Positions 33,400 to 42,512 of a DNA stretch of 64,000 nt are shown here, one piece after another. Position 1 is the stretch's first letter, and each line of letters begins with the position of its first letter. A program made the translations under genes and the position numbers. The stretch is from Rosenbergiella epipactidis (lineage in GTDB: Bacteria; Pseudomonadota; Gammaproteobacteria; Enterobacterales; Enterobacteriaceae), in contig NZ_JABBFQ010000003.1 in assembly GCF_018494055.1 (NCBI RefSeq), positions 434,001-498,000 on the forward strand, read 5' to 3'. The notes beneath the pieces were generated by a model that was not told where the DNA came from, did no database searches, and worked only from the letters and a program-made list of their open reading frames with translations.

Positions 33400-33719
33400 C
33401 GGTCGTAACGCCCGACTTATCGCAGTGAACTAAGTTATTTAGATGTTTCTTGTCAGATATCACTCTTCAGTAACACTTTTCTTGCAGCGACACATAACGT
33501 CTCTTAAGCTGCCAAGTTATAGAAAAACGCTTTCTCTTCGATTCGGGGTGCTGAGTTTATCAGGCTGAGTAATACTTGAATTAGGGTACCGATTTATAAA
33601 TTCAGGATTCCATAACTATTTTAAGGTTATCGCATCACTGCCTTCCAAGAAGGAAGCTAACAAAAATATTCTTGGCGTAATTCAATAACGACAAGTTAAG
33701 TTGAAAGATGGAATCTACT
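33400..33719. other. Gene-free interval between dsdC and the lipoprotein gene
   Basis: This AT-rich interval contains a decayed thi-box (described separately), a small hairpin CTTCC/GGAAG near 33642-33656, and the promoter of the lipoprotein gene, which I could not place. No coding sequence was recognised. Confidence 0.5.
33538..33610 (+). other. Decayed TPP riboswitch-like sequence
   Basis: GGGGTGC at 33545 and TCAGGCTGAG at 33560 have the same sequence and the same 15-base spacing as in the intact thi-box before thiM (34861 and 34876). AATAC and ATTA follow in matching order, and a weak GAT..AT..AGGA echo ends the match. The invariant CTGGATAATGCCAGCG half and the closing P1 helix are lost, so ligand binding is unlikely. 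It may be a relic of a duplication or of a displaced thi operon leader. Confidence 0.6.
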
Positions 33720-34484
33720 ATGGAGAAAATAAAGTTGAAAAATCTTAATGGATTATTACTAAGCACTTTTGGATGTGTTTTGTTAAGTGCTTGCGCAAAT
33801 TCCCCTTCACCGCCAAGAACCAAGATTGTCGATACAAGAACGATAGATTTTGATAATTCTTCTAGAATAACTGTACTCACGCAGAATGCTATAAACGGTG
33901 ACGTTATTGAAGATACAGATAACACATTAAATGTTGTCTCTAAAGCAGATACCGCAACACTTGTAGGTTTAAAAACGTTACAGATTGCAGCTACGCTCCT
34001 TGGCGGTGGAAGTTCCAACACTGATGGATTTAGTAAAGAACAGTTAAAGGGTAACTCTATTCCTAGTGTTAAAAATAAAACAATGGATTATTTAAACCCT
34101 GAGCTGGATACAATGTTAAAAGGTATGAACACCTATACAGGAAAGGACGCTAAAATTACCGTTCAACCTTACAAGTTTAAGCTTATTTATGAAGGTTTAG
34201 GAAACAATAATTACGAATTTAAGTATTCAACCACAATAAGCGTTGGGGACTTTGACCAAGTTTGCTCAAGCAGTGATCTACTATCCTCTGAGCGAATTAA
34301 GCCGATTGATGAATGGGAAAAAAATAATTACGAGCTGACCCAAGTGACCACTAAAAAAATCATCAAAAATTGCTTTGAAAAAATCAATCAAGCGGAGAAC
34401 AAAGAAAAGCTACGAAATGCTTTATTAAAATCCACACTCAACGATCATAAAGAAAACATGCCCAACGTAAGTACGTCAGGTTAA
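33720..34484 (+). CDS. Putative lipoprotein of unknown function
   Basis: 254 residues from the ATG after GGAATCTACT; an in-frame ATG at 33708 is possible. A lysine-rich start, a hydrophobic stretch and the lipobox LLSAC (Cys25) mark an exported lipoprotein. The next residues are N and S rather than D, so outer-membrane sorting is likely. The rest is polar with a short hydrophobic patch (about 80-100, TATLVGLKTLQIAATLLGGG) and a charged, Lys/Asn-rich C-terminal third. I do not recognise a domain. It is clearly more AT-rich than its neighbours and lies between the decayed and intact thi-boxes, which suggests acquired DNA. Confidence 0.7.
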   Translation: MEKIKLKNLNGLLLSTFGCVLLSACANSPSPPRTKIVDTRTIDFDNSSRITVLTQNAINGDVIEDTDNTLNVVSKADTATLVGLKTLQIAATLLGGGSSNTDGFSKEQLKGNSIPSVKNKTMDYLNPELDTMLKGMNTYTGKDAKITVQPYKFKLIYEGLGNNNYEFKYSTTISVGDFDQVCSSSDLLSSERIKPIDEWEKNNYELTQVTTKKIIKNCFEKINQAENKEKLRNALLKSTLNDHKENMPNVSTSG

Positions 34485-34853
34485 CGCTAATTTATATCTG
34501 TTGATGACTTGATATAAAAAAAAGAGCTTTTATGTAGTGATAGGCACTTAGAATAACACGTAGAAACTTTTTTATGGGACTTGGCGCAATTCGTCGCCCA
34601 CTGATATCGATTCTGTCTTCGACATCAGAAAGCGGTGGATGACGCCAATTCATTGTTCTGAATGTTAGGCTAAAAGATAATTTCCAGAGGGTTTTTCTGC
34701 ACTATAGGCGCTATTTGAGTGGTATTGATGAATGCAGAGGGTAAGGGTTGAGCGGTAAGTGAGAAAACAGGCGAAGTAGCCTTAGCCAGCTGACGCACTT
34801 GCGGCGCAAAGCAATTTCCTCTACTCTGCCAGATCTAAGAAGATACAATCTTC
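34485..34853. other. Gene-free interval between the lipoprotein gene and the thiM leader
   Basis: This interval contains an A-rich stretch, a long imperfect inverted repeat (34581-34648, listed separately) and probably the thiMD promoter close to the riboswitch. No terminator with a clear T run was found after the lipoprotein gene, and no coding sequence was recognised. Confidence 0.45.
34581..34648. repeat. Long imperfect inverted repeat
   Basis: Outer arms TTGGCG/CGCCAA, then GTC/GAC, CCAC/GTGG and inner CTGAT/ATCAG pair in order with small bulges, giving a roughly 68-base cruciform or hairpin. It is not followed by a T run and is not a recognised REP or ERIC unit. Confidence 0.55.
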
Positions 34854-34932
34854 ATGACTCGGGGTGCCTACTTACTCAGGCTGAGAAATACCCGTATTAC
34901 CTGAACTGGATAATGCCAGCGTAGGAAAGTCA
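34854..34932 (+). ncRNA. TPP riboswitch (thi-box) of thiMD
   Basis: All conserved blocks are present in order: GGGGTGCC, TCAGGCTGAGAAATACCC, ACCTGAACTGGATAATGCCAGCG and TAGGAAAG, closed by a P1 helix TGACT/AGTCA. The aptamer ends about 45 bases before the thiM start, and the region between can form alternative pairings over GGGAG, consistent with translational control of thiM as in E. coli. Thiamine pyrophosphate binding should reduce thiMD expression. Confidence 0.95.
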
Positions 34933-34977
34933 CTCGCCTCATTAGGGGCTGTCTTTCTACCGCCGGTGGGAGACAAT

Positions 34978-35772
34978 ATGCCCACAGATACCGTTATGTC
35001 CGAGCTTGATGCAGCGATGGCCCAACAGGCTATCGCTCAGCTTGCTGACCATTCGCCGCTTATTCACTGTATCACTAATACTGTTGTGCAGAACTTCACC
35101 GCCAATCTATTGCTTGCGGCCGGGGCGATACCGGCAATGATTATCGACCCGAGTGAATGCCAAGAATTTACACCGATCGCCGATGGGCTGTTAGTGAATG
35201 TCGGTACCCTGCACCACGAACACTGTCCCACTTATTACCATGCCGCGGAAAATGCTAACCGTTTTGCTAAGCCATGGGTACTGGATCCGGTGGCTGTCGG
35301 CGGCTTGACCCTGCGGACTGAATTCTGTCGCAAATTGCTGTCATTAAATCCGAGTGTGATTCGCGGTAACGCCTCAGAAATCAGCGTATTAGCGGGTGAG
35401 ACGACTGGCGGCCGAGGACCTGAAACGCAACTGAGCGCCGATCAAGCACTCGATGCCGCGCGAAAACTGGCGAAGACGATTGAGGGCATCGTCGTGGTCA
35501 CCGGAGAAGTCGACCTGATCACTGATGGCGAGAGAACCCTTAAGGTCTCGGGAGGCTCAGTGTTAGCCACTCGAGTGACGGGGGCCGGTTGTGCATTGTC
35601 GGCACTCTGTGCAGCCTTCGCCTCGCTAGCGGGCGATAGGCTGAGCAACGTGGCGAGTGCATGTTGGATGCTCTCTCGTGCGGCAGAATTCGCTGCGCGG
35701 CAGGCCGCGGGTCCCGGAACCTTTGCGCTACATTTACTCGATGGTCTTGCCCAGCAGAGGGAGGCGAAATGA
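34978..35772 (+). CDS. thiM: Hydroxyethylthiazole kinase
   Basis: 264 residues from the ATG placed seven bases after GGGAG; an in-frame GTG at 34966 and ATG at 34996 are less likely. ThiK-family features are LIHCITNTVVQNFTANLLLAAGA, WVLDPVAVG, IRGNASEISVLAGE and the catalytic TRVTGAGCALSAL (Cys region). It phosphorylates 4-methyl-5-(2-hydroxyethyl)thiazole for thiamine salvage. The TPP riboswitch controls it, and its stop overlaps the thiD start (ATGA). The N terminus differs from E. coli ThiM. Confidence 0.95.
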   Translation: MPTDTVMSELDAAMAQQAIAQLADHSPLIHCITNTVVQNFTANLLLAAGAIPAMIIDPSECQEFTPIADGLLVNVGTLHHEHCPTYYHAAENANRFAKPWVLDPVAVGGLTLRTEFCRKLLSLNPSVIRGNASEISVLAGETTGGRGPETQLSADQALDAARKLAKTIEGIVVVTGEVDLITDGERTLKVSGGSVLATRVTGAGCALSALCAAFASLAGDRLSNVASACWMLSRAAEFAARQAAGPGTFALHLLDGLAQQREAK

Positions 35773-36587
35773 GCCCCTATAATATTTTAACCATTGCCGG
35801 AACCGACCCCTCGGGTGGCGCGGGTATCCACGCCGATTTAAAAACCTTTAGTGCATTGGGGGGGTATGGTACGAGTGTCATCACTACCTTAGTTGCGCAA
35901 AATACCTGCGGTGTGCAAGGTATATTTCCTGTTACCGCCGAGTTTGTCCGCCAGCAATTAGACTCGGTCTTGACCGATCTGGATATTGCCAGCGTAAAAA
36001 TGGGGATGTTACATCACCAAGGGATTATCGAGCAGGTGGCCGCAGGCTTGCAGCATTCGTCAATTCCTTGGCGGGTCTTGGATACGGTGATGCTGGCAAA
36101 AAGTGGCGATCCCTTGTTAGATCCAGAAGCGATACGCTGCCTGTGTGAGGTGCTGATCCCTGAGGTGTCGATTATTACCCCGAACATTCCCGAGGCTGCT
36201 GCGTTACTGGATTGTCAACCTGCCGAAAATGAGACTCAGATGCGTAAGCAGGGCGAAAAACTGCTTACCTTAGGCTGTGAGGCGGTGTTAATGAAAGGCG
36301 GCCATCTGCAGACGGCTGAAAGCCCTGACTGGCTAATGACAACCACCGGCGAGCAGCGTTTTAGCCAACCGAGAATTGCCACCCATAATACCCATGGGAC
36401 AGGCTGTACATTGTCGGCTGCACTGGCGGCCCTACGCCCGCATTTTACAGACTGGGCGCAGACGACTTGGCAAGCAAAACAGTGGTTGCAAGGGGCGATT
36501 GCTCATGCCGATGAGTTAAATGTTGGACAAGGCCATGGCCCCGTCCACCATTTTTACCAACAGTGGCCCGTCAGCTTACCCCAATAG
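35769..36587 (+). CDS. thiD: Hydroxymethylpyrimidine/phosphomethylpyrimidine kinase
   Basis: 272 residues from [26 protein letters not shown], after GGGAGGCG and overlapping the thiM stop by four bases. Ribokinase-like fold with the conserved [11 protein letters not shown] and the anion-hole motif [16 protein letters not shown]. It carries out both phosphorylations of HMP in thiamine synthesis and salvage. The last 12 bases overlap convergent yegS. Confidence 0.96.
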   Translation: MSPYNILTIAGTDPSGGAGIHADLKTFSALGGYGTSVITTLVAQNTCGVQGIFPVTAEFVRQQLDSVLTDLDIASVKMGMLHHQGIIEQVAAGLQHSSIPWRVLDTVMLAKSGDPLLDPEAIRCLCEVLIPEVSIITPNIPEAAALLDCQPAENETQMRKQGEKLLTLGCEAVLMKGGHLQTAESPDWLMTTTGEQRFSQPRIATHNTHGTGCTLSAALAALRPHFTDWAQTTWQAKQWLQGAIAHADELNVGQGHGPVHHFYQQWPVSLPQ

Positions 36588-37466
36588 GCCACAGATAGCG
36601 GGTAAACGAAAACGGATCGCTTCACCCAACACTTTAAAGTGGAAGTGCGTGCCGCTTTGCGGTTCGCCATCCAAGTTAAAGGTCATCGTATGTTCGCTGG
36701 TCAGGGTAAATTCACTGGCGCGTTGGTTGATGATATTAGGATTCTCATCATCACGGGTCAGTGAATGTAGCAGGGAAGGGAACAGCTCCTGCGCTGTGAT
36801 GACGGTCAAGGCTAACTGTTGATCGTTGATCAAGGCCGTTGGGCAGAGTCGCTGCCCGCCCCCTGCCATGCGGCCATTACCTACCGCAATCACCAAGGCA
36901 TCGCCTTGCCATTGCCATTGCTCACTGGCAAGGGTGCAGTGATCTGGCTTCAATCGGTCCATCCGTAACAGTCCATGCAGGAAATAGGATGCCCCGCCCA
37001 GGGCCGACTTTAATTTTTCTGGCGTCTCGGTGGTAATTCGCGTGCCAAAACCGCCCGTCGCCATATTGATAAAGTAGTGCTGTTGATTGACACAGGCTAA
37101 GTCGATAGGCTGCGCCGTGGCGGTCAGCGCTAACCTTAAGGCTGCTTCAATCTCCTGTGGTACGCCGATACTGGTGGCAAAGTCGTTTGCTGTGCCCAAC
37201 GGCAATACGGCCAGTGGTGGACGTTGGGCTGCCGAGAAACGCATAAGGCTGTTGACCGCCTCGTTCAAACTACCATCGCCACCGCCGATAATCAGGGTTG
37301 AACACTCAGCTTCAATGGCCTCGGTGATAAAACGGTGACAGTCACCAAACTCCCAGGTCACTCTGACTTCAAGGCGACTCCCTTCCTCCCGTAGGAGAGT
37401 GACAGCGTCACGAATAGTCGGGTCACTGGCTTTTTTGCCATGTAAAATCAGAAACGCTGAACCCAT
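36576..37466 (-). CDS. yegS: Lipid kinase YegS
   Basis: 296 residues of the diacylglycerol-kinase-like family: the nucleotide-binding signature IIGGGDGSLNEAVNSLM, LPLGTANDFATSIG, and INMATGGFGTRITTETPEKLKSALGG. It aligns with E. coli YegS, which phosphorylates phosphatidylglycerol in vitro; the in vivo substrate is uncertain. It lies 33 bases downstream of yegQ on the same strand and overlaps thiD by 12 bases at its 3' end. Confidence 0.94.
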   Translation of the reverse strand: MGSAFLILHGKKASDPTIRDAVTLLREEGSRLEVRVTWEFGDCHRFITEAIEAECSTLIIGGGDGSLNEAVNSLMRFSAAQRPPLAVLPLGTANDFATSIGVPQEIEAALRLALTATAQPIDLACVNQQHYFINMATGGFGTRITTETPEKLKSALGGASYFLHGLLRMDRLKPDHCTLASEQWQWQGDALVIAVGNGRMAGGGQRLCPTALINDQQLALTVITAQELFPSLLHSLTRDDENPNIINQRASEFTLTSEHTMTFNLDGEPQSGTHFHFKVLGEAIRFRLPAICGLLG

Positions 37467-37499
37467 GTTTTATCCCTTCACTTAATAACATTGGCTCCT

Positions 37500-38864
37500 T
37501 TATACCATACCTGCGCCTTGAGTGTTGCAATGGGGCGCTTGGGTGGTCTGCCCCTTTTGCAAATGGCGCACGAGTAGTGCGTAGCGAAGGTCGGTATTGG
37601 CGGGGATTGGGATCCACACGCGGTAACCATCACCCGGGGCCACGGTGAGGGGCCTACGCTGTTTATCGTGCAGGGTATCGAGAATAAATGAGAAATTACC
37701 GCTGGGGGTCATCACTTCGAGGTTGTCACCACACTGGAATTTATTTTTAACAATCACCTCGGCGAAGCCTTGGTCTTGGGCTTGACTAAATTCGCCGACA
37801 AATTGCTGCCGATCAGAAACAGAGTACCCCTGCTGGATATTTTGATAGCTATCATGGGTATGGCGGCGTAAAAATCCTTCGGTATACCCGCGGTGGGCTA
37901 ATCCTTCCAAGGTGGTGAGTAACGAGGGATCGAAAGGTTTTCCGGCTTGTGCATCATCAATGGCCTTACGATAGACTTGCGCGGTGCGGGCGCAGTAGTA
38001 GAAAGACTTGGTCCGTCCTTCAATCTTTAATGAGTGGATGCCCATTTCGACTAAGCGGGGAACGTGCTCTACGGCGCGTAAGTCTTTAGAATTCATAATA
38101 TAGGTGCCATGCTCGTCCTCGGTCGCACTCATCGGTTCGTCAGGACGCATTTTATCGGTCAATAATAGTGCTTGCGCAGTGGTGGGCCCAAGGCCAAGCG
38201 TTGGGACAGGGGCATCACGCTTCACTATATGACCGAGATCGTCCTGCTGAGCGGGGGTAACCTTATAGTCCCAACGACAGGCATTGGTGCAGGTTCCCTG
38301 ATTCGGGTCGCGTTTGTTGAGATAGCCTGAGAGTAAACAGCGGCCAGAGTAGGCCATACAGAGCGCACCATGTACGAAAACTTCGAGTTCCATATCGGGG
38401 ACTTGCTGGCGGATCTCACTGATCTCTTCCAATGACAGTTCCCGCGACAAGATTACGCGACGAATGCCTTGTGTTTGCCAAAATTTAACGGTAGCCCAAT
38501 TCACCGCATTGGCTTGAACAGAAAGGTGGAGGGGGAGGCTAGGGAAGTGTTCACGCACCAGCATGATCAGCCCGGGATCAGACATAATGAGTGCATCGGG
38601 TTGTAGGGCAACAATCGGCGTCAGGTCGCGAATAAAGGTCTTGAGCTTAGCGTTATGCGGCGCAATATTACTGACAACATAGAATTTCTTACCGAGCTGA
38701 TGGGCCTCTTGGATCCCTATGGCGAGATTCTCAAGCGTAAATTCGTTATTTCTGACGCGCAGACTGTAGCGCGGTTGTCCTGCATAAACGGCATCTGCGC
38801 CATACGCAAAGGCATAGCGCATATTTTTTAACGAGCCCGCAGGAGAGAGTAATTCTGTTGTCAT
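37500..38864 (-). CDS. yegQ: tRNA uridine-34 5-hydroxylase TrhP (YegQ), U32 family
   Basis: 454 residues from MTTELLSPAGSLKNMRYAFAYGADAVYAG, with GGAG six bases before the ATG; an ATG four codons earlier is less likely. The U32 signature EVFVHGALCMAYSGRCLLSGY and cysteines in GTCTNACRW (a possible Fe-S site) are present, followed by a C-terminal beta-barrel domain. In E. coli it makes 5-hydroxyuridine at the wobble position using a prephenate-dependent route. A perfect hairpin lies in its 5' leader. Confidence 0.94.
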   Translation of the reverse strand: MTTELLSPAGSLKNMRYAFAYGADAVYAGQPRYSLRVRNNEFTLENLAIGIQEAHQLGKKFYVVSNIAPHNAKLKTFIRDLTPIVALQPDALIMSDPGLIMLVREHFPSLPLHLSVQANAVNWATVKFWQTQGIRRVILSRELSLEEISEIRQQVPDMELEVFVHGALCMAYSGRCLLSGYLNKRDPNQGTCTNACRWDYKVTPAQQDDLGHIVKRDAPVPTLGLGPTTAQALLLTDKMRPDEPMSATEDEHGTYIMNSKDLRAVEHVPRLVEMGIHSLKIEGRTKSFYYCARTAQVYRKAIDDAQAGKPFDPSLLTTLEGLAHRGYTEGFLRRHTHDSYQNIQQGYSVSDRQQFVGEFSQAQDQGFAEVIVKNKFQCGDNLEVMTPSGNFSFILDTLHDKQRRPLTVAPGDGYRVWIPIPANTDLRYALLVRHLQKGQTTQAPHCNTQGAGMV

Positions 38865-38883
38865 GATCAACTCCATACTTAAG

Positions 38884-38903
38884 CAGGGTTAATGGTAACC
38901 CTG
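38884..38903 (-). repeat. Perfect hairpin in the yegQ 5' leader
   Basis: CAGGGTTA/TAACCCTG, eight base pairs with a four-base loop, lies about 20 bases upstream of the yegQ ATG and about 9 bases before its GGAG. It has no T run, so it is more likely a leader structure than a terminator. Confidence 0.5.
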
Positions 38904-38972
38904 TAAAAAGTAGGGGATTGTACGACCCGTCCTGTAGCCCAACAACCGTTAACTTTTATTGAATTGATCTGA

Positions 38973-40325
38973 CTACGCAAAAAGCGTATTAGCCCAGCGC
39001 GTTAGCCCCAAGGTTACCGATCCAAAATCATCTCCTTGGATAATTTGCGTATCGGGCAGAAGTTGCTCCAACGCTTGGCGTAGTAGTGGTGATCGCGCGC
39101 TGCCGCCCGTTAAGTAAATGACTTCAGGTTGAACGGTGGCTTGCTGCATCACCTCCACCACTTGCTGTAGCATTTTCTGTAAGGGTGAGTCGATCGCTTC
39201 CCGCAAGGTTTGCGCAGAGAGGCGCAGTTCTAATGCTGTATCGAGGTAGCTTAAATCACAGTGGGTTTCAGACTGTTCGGAGAGGTCGATTTTCGCTTGC
39301 TCAGCGCTGCGCACCAGCTGATAGCTTTGCTTTTCTTGCCACAAGGTCAGTAGACGGGTCACCAGCTCGGGGTGTTGCGCATCTTTGACCATTTGTTGAA
39401 GCTGCTTACCGCCACTGGCACTGTAAAAGTCGCCTTGAGCCATCACATCATTAATGGCGATGGCATTCCACCAAGGCAGCATCGGTAACGCTTTGCCGGT
39501 ACGTGAAGGGCTGCCTGCGCCTAATAGCGGCATCAGCTGTTTATAGGCCAGCATAATGTCGAGGTCGTTCCCTCCCACTCGACAGCCACTGTGTGCCAGT
39601 AAGCTTTCGCTACGCTCGGCTTTATGCCGCCATTCGGGGCCCATCAGCAGCAGTGAGCAGTCGGTGGTTCCCCCACCGATATCGACGACCAGGACGCGTG
39701 TTTCGCGGCTGAGTCGAGATTCATACTCTAAGCCTGCTGCCACCGGCTCGAACTGAAATTCCACCTCGCGGAATCCAGCCCGCAGTGCTGCGCGACGCAA
39801 AATACCGACCGCTTGCTGATTCGCCTCTTCACCGCCAGTGCCTTGGAAGTTAACGGGTCGTCCAATAACGGCTTGCTCAATCGGCGCTTGGGTGTGCAGC
39901 TCTGCTTGCTGGCGGATATGTAACATCATGGCGCAGACGACGTCATCAAAAAACGCGATTTGTTGCGGCTTGAGTCCCTTGGCGCCGAGAAACGACTTGG
40001 GTGATTTCACAAACCAAACGTCTTGCGGGTCGGCGATATATTGGTTGAGCGCAGATAAGCCAAATTGCACACTTTGTGCCGATACAGGCAGATCTTCATC
40101 ACGATTCGCCCGCAAGGCTTGCTGTAAAAGTGCGGTCTCTTCGGCGGTGTGATAACTGACACCGTGGTGACGATATAACCATTCACTGACGGCTGAGCGA
40201 AGGGGGGCGCTCATCATCGAGGGGAGTAATTTTTCTGACCCTGCAAGCGGTAGCTGTTTAAACTGACCTTCTCGTTCGACGGCTACCGAACAGTTTGCTG
40301 TACCATAATCGAAACCAATTACCAT
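38973..40325 (-). CDS. yegD: Hsp70-like protein YegD
   Basis: 450 residues from MVIGFDYGTANCSVAV, with GAGGGGGT before the ATG. Actin-like ATPase signatures of the Hsp70 class are present: FDYGTANC, VVDIGGGTTDCSLL and YLTGGSARSPLLRQALEQLLPD. The beta-sandwich substrate domain of DnaK is missing, as in E. coli YegD. No client or partner is known. Confidence 0.93.
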   Translation of the reverse strand: MVIGFDYGTANCSVAVEREGQFKQLPLAGSEKLLPSMMSAPLRSAVSEWLYRHHGVSYHTAEETALLQQALRANRDEDLPVSAQSVQFGLSALNQYIADPQDVWFVKSPKSFLGAKGLKPQQIAFFDDVVCAMMLHIRQQAELHTQAPIEQAVIGRPVNFQGTGGEEANQQAVGILRRAALRAGFREVEFQFEPVAAGLEYESRLSRETRVLVVDIGGGTTDCSLLLMGPEWRHKAERSESLLAHSGCRVGGNDLDIMLAYKQLMPLLGAGSPSRTGKALPMLPWWNAIAINDVMAQGDFYSASGGKQLQQMVKDAQHPELVTRLLTLWQEKQSYQLVRSAEQAKIDLSEQSETHCDLSYLDTALELRLSAQTLREAIDSPLQKMLQQVVEVMQQATVQPEVIYLTGGSARSPLLRQALEQLLPDTQIIQGDDFGSVTLGLTRWANTLFA

Positions 40326-40390
40326 GCTGCACCCCCTCAATAAAAGGGGCGCACTTTAACGGGTTACGGCGCAAAGTCAATCGTTAACGC

Positions 40391-41011
40391 TTATCGGCCT
40401 AAGGAGAGGAGTTGCTGCCGTGTGTGAGGATGCTCCATTCCGGCGAGTTTTGCCGCCAGCGTACCGAGGAAATGCTGGGTTGTGGCGGGCTTCCCCTGAA
40501 ACACCAGAAACAGCGGCAGGGCGACAATAAGCAGTAATTCGATAAGGTTTACCGGTTTAAACGCCACTTTCCGCTGTATGGCTAAGAAGAACAGGCTGCA
40601 ACAACACCCCAATAAAAAGCCGCAGATCACTTCGCTCGGCGAGTGGGCATGCAGCACGAGACGAGAATAGGCGATGGTCAGGGCGAAAAGATAACCAAGG
40701 GCTACCCAGAGCAGCGGGTGTTTAAATGAAAATCCACGGGCGATAAACCAAAAAAAGATCGGCCAAAACGTTGTGGACATCGTGGTATGGCCGCTAAAGC
40801 CGGTAAAGTTATAGCGCGCACTACCAATAAGAAATCCTAGAAATAAGACTTTAGAGATGCTGACTACTAAACCTGCAGTGCCAAAACTGACTAACCAGTA
40901 GAATACGGGTGCGAGTCTCGACGTGTTATAGAGCAGGGCAAATGCTAAGACAACAGCACTCGGTAACAGCAGCATGCTATCGCCAAAATAGGTCAACAAT
41001 TGCCAGTGCAT
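40391..41011 (-). CDS. PAP2-family membrane phosphatase
   Basis: 206 residues from the ATG preceded by AGAGGA; an in-frame ATG 14 codons upstream (41053) is possible. Five to six membrane segments. PAP2 motifs read FTGFSGHTTMST in the middle and YSRLVLHAHSPSEV near the C terminus, with the expected catalytic histidines. Substrates could be undecaprenyl pyrophosphate, phosphatidylglycerol phosphate or another lipid phosphate; the sequence does not decide. It does not match PgpB or LpxT closely. It is divergent from udk. Confidence 0.82.
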   Translation of the reverse strand: MHWQLLTYFGDSMLLLPSAVVLAFALLYNTSRLAPVFYWLVSFGTAGLVVSISKVLFLGFLIGSARYNFTGFSGHTTMSTTFWPIFFWFIARGFSFKHPLLWVALGYLFALTIAYSRLVLHAHSPSEVICGFLLGCCCSLFFLAIQRKVAFKPVNLIELLLIVALPLFLVFQGKPATTQHFLGTLAAKLAGMEHPHTRQQLLSLGR

Positions 41012-41235
41012 AAATCCTCTGAAGGTGACAGGGATTGGCTGCCAGTCAGCCAATTCAGCGCGCTAGTGTATCCAACCGCGACCAAAAAAACAGTGTTAAA
41101 CTCTTAAAAGTACGTCCTTTTCGCTAGCATCACTGCCGTGAAACCCTTATAATCGCCGGCGTTTATCCTCCCATTTTGCTAGAGTGCTTGCGGCACAACG
41201 CGGGTATTTCGGCTTCAGTTTCAGGTTGTAAAATA

Positions 41236-41877
41236 ATGACTGACCAGTCTCATCAATGTGTGATTATCGGAATTGCGGGCGCATCCGCATCTGGAAAAAG
41301 TTTAATTGCCAGTACGTTGTATCGTGAAATTCGTGATCAAGTGGGCGATGAACATATCGGTGTTATCCCAGAAGATTGTTACTATCGCGACCAAAGCCAT
41401 CTGACGATGGAAGAGCGTATCAAGACCAATTATGACCATCCCAATGCGATGGACCACGATTTACTCTTGAATCAGCTGCAAGCCATTAAATCAGGTCAGT
41501 CGATCGAACTCCCGATGTACAGCTATTCCGAACACACCCGCATGGCAAAAACCCAAACGTTAAAACCCAAAAAAGTGATTATCCTTGAAGGGATTTTATT
41601 GTTGACCGATGCCCGACTGCGTAACGAATTAAACTTCTCCATTTTTGTCGATACTCCGTTAGATATCTGTTTAATGCGTCGGATGAAACGCGATGTAAAC
41701 GAACGGGGACGCTCAATGGATTCGGTGATGAGCCAATACCAAAAAACTGTTCGCCCAATGTTCCTGCAGTTTATCGAACCGTCGAAACAATACGCCGACA
41801 TCATCGTGCCTCGCGGCGGAAAAAATCGTATTGCGATCGATATTTTAAAAGCTAAGATTAATCAATTCTTTGAATAA
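41236..41877 (+). CDS. udk: Uridine/cytidine kinase
   Basis: 213 residues from [22 protein letters not shown], nearly identical to the E. coli enzyme. The P-loop GASASGKS lies at 15-22, and the nucleoside-binding stretch [11 protein letters not shown] and [22 protein letters not shown] are present. It phosphorylates uridine and cytidine in pyrimidine salvage. The frame is open 20 codons upstream, but the family starts at this ATG. It is first in the conserved udk-dcd-asmA series. Confidence 0.97.
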   Translation: MTDQSHQCVIIGIAGASASGKSLIASTLYREIRDQVGDEHIGVIPEDCYYRDQSHLTMEERIKTNYDHPNAMDHDLLLNQLQAIKSGQSIELPMYSYSEHTRMAKTQTLKPKKVIILEGILLLTDARLRNELNFSIFVDTPLDICLMRRMKRDVNERGRSMDSVMSQYQKTVRPMFLQFIEPSKQYADIIVPRGGKNRIAIDILKAKINQFFE

Positions 41878-41909
41878 GTTTTTTTGCGATATTTTATTAG
41901 GGGATCACT

Positions 41910-42491
41910 ATGAGATTATGTGACCGAGACATTGAAGCATGGATGGATGAAGGGAAACTTTGTATCGATCCCCGCCCGCCTGTTGAGCGGATTAATGGTG
42001 CCACGGTCGACGTACGCCTCGGGAATGGCTTTAGGACCTTTCGCGGACATACGGCGGCATATATCGATTTAAGTGGCCCTAAAGATTCGGTCAGTGCCTC
42101 ACTTGAACGCGTGATGAGCGAAGAAATTGTTTTAAAAGACGATGAAGCGTTCTTTTTACATCCTGGCGAGCTGGCGTTGGCCGTGACCTACGAATCCGTC
42201 ACCTTACCGAATGATTTGGTTGGCTGGTTAGATGGTCGTTCATCCTTAGCCCGCTTAGGATTAATGGTTCATGTCACCGCACACCGCATCGATCCCGGTT
42301 GGAAAGGACGAATTGTGTTAGAATTCTTTAACTCGGGTAAACTCCCTTTGGCTTTACGTCCAGGGATGTTAATCGGAGCATTGAGTTTTGAACCTTTATC
42401 CGGACCTGCCGCACGGCCTTACAATAGCCGTCAAGATGCTAAATACCGTGACCAACAAAGCGCGGTCGCTAGCCGAATCGATAAAGATTAA
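41910..42491 (+). CDS. dcd: dCTP deaminase
   Basis: 193 residues, the family length. Conserved dUTPase-fold motifs: [51 protein letters not shown] (catalytic Glu) and the C-terminal tail [15 protein letters not shown] that closes over the active site. It converts dCTP to dUTP, supplying most dUMP for thymidylate. It lies 32 bases after udk and 21 before asmA. Confidence 0.97.
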   Translation: MRLCDRDIEAWMDEGKLCIDPRPPVERINGATVDVRLGNGFRTFRGHTAAYIDLSGPKDSVSASLERVMSEEIVLKDDEAFFLHPGELALAVTYESVTLPNDLVGWLDGRSSLARLGLMVHVTAHRIDPGWKGRIVLEFFNSGKLPLALRPGMLIGALSFEPLSGPAARPYNSRQDAKYRDQQSAVASRIDKD

Positions 42492-42512
42492 TTTCGCTTA
42501 AAGGGAGATGGC

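Noticed and set aside
33635..34021. Minus-strand 128-codon frame over the lipoprotein gene start
   Set aside because: The plus-strand frame has a signal peptide, lipobox and better length; the minus-strand product has no recognisable features.
38865..38972. CyaR sRNA near yegQ
   Set aside because: The interval is short and lacks the CyaR core sequence and terminator as I remember them from E. coli.
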